From positions 1 through 41,691 of the forward strand of contig NZ_JBDIAQ010000016.1 of the NCBI RefSeq assembly GCF_039812505.1: a stretch of 41,691 nt of DNA, given 5' to 3'. A program made the translations under genes and the position numbers. The notes below the pieces were generated by a model. That model made no database searches, was not told the origin of the DNA, and was given only the letters and a program-made list of their open reading frames with translations. Below, in pieces: positions 41,664-41,691 of this stretch; positions within the stretch are counted from its first letter, which is position 1, and each line of letters begins with the position of its first letter. This stretch comes from Intrasporangium_A sp039812505. GTDB lineage: Bacteria; Actinomycetota; Actinomycetes; Actinomycetales; Dermatophilaceae.

Positions 41664-41691
41664 GAGTGGTTCTCCTTGGTTCTTCGTTCCG

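Overview
The window comes from a very GC-rich genome. Nearly all third codon positions are G or C, GTG starts are common, and neighbouring genes often overlap by four bases (GTGA or ATGA). The gene set points to a high-GC actinobacterium, probably Micrococcales and possibly Intrasporangiaceae, though the family is less certain. The evidence is an LprG/P55-like lipoprotein and MFS pair, a dnaK-grpE-dnaJ-hspR operon, an HspR-type operator before clpB, and a GPP34-family gene. No rRNA, tRNA, insertion sequence or CRISPR array was recognised.

Layout. 1-13128 is mixed housekeeping: an SDR oxidoreductase, exonuclease III, cyanase, a bifunctional penicillin-binding protein, the lipoprotein/MFS pair, a LolA-like protein with an ABC exporter, an acyl-CoA ligase, a small coiled-coil membrane protein, and a repeat-bounded decayed region holding an apbE remnant. 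13129-15756 is clpB with its HspR site. 15935-23786 is a sugar-oxidation cluster: two GPH-family symporters, two TIM-barrel sugar isomerase/epimerase-like proteins, two Gfo/Idh/MocA dehydrogenases and a cytidylate-kinase-like protein. 23870-36654 is the most interesting part: a FGGY kinase, a mannonate/fructuronate-type dehydrogenase, glucuronate isomerase, a nickel-pincer LarA-family racemase/epimerase, beta-glucuronidase, 6-phosphogluconate dehydrogenase and the cofactor-maturation genes larE, larB and larC. 36693-41663 holds a GPP34 protein and the hspR-dnaJ-grpE-dnaK operon.

How the genes may work together. Beta-glucuronidase would release glucuronate. UxaC would convert it to fructuronate and the UxuB-like enzyme to D-mannonate. 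No mannonate dehydratase, KDG kinase or KDPG aldolase is seen here. Instead there is a LarA-family enzyme with its complete pincer-cofactor pathway, a FGGY kinase and a decarboxylating 6-phosphogluconate dehydrogenase. A coherent reading is that LarA epimerises D-mannonate to D-gluconate, the kinase makes 6-phosphogluconate, and Gnd feeds the pentose phosphate pathway. This bypasses the Ashwell/Entner-Doudoroff route. The individual family assignments are strong; the pathway is an inference.

A second theme is non-coding. Short repeats sit after gene 3' ends. One family has an 11-nt core, TCGA(C/G)AGTGCA, repeated at exactly 21-bp steps; it occurs after four 3' ends and is always oriented with the gene it follows. 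In one case it appears to have become the N-terminus of LarE. A second type of array has a 51-bp period. The heptamer TATGCCG/CGGCATA is also clearly over-represented in both coding and intergenic DNA.
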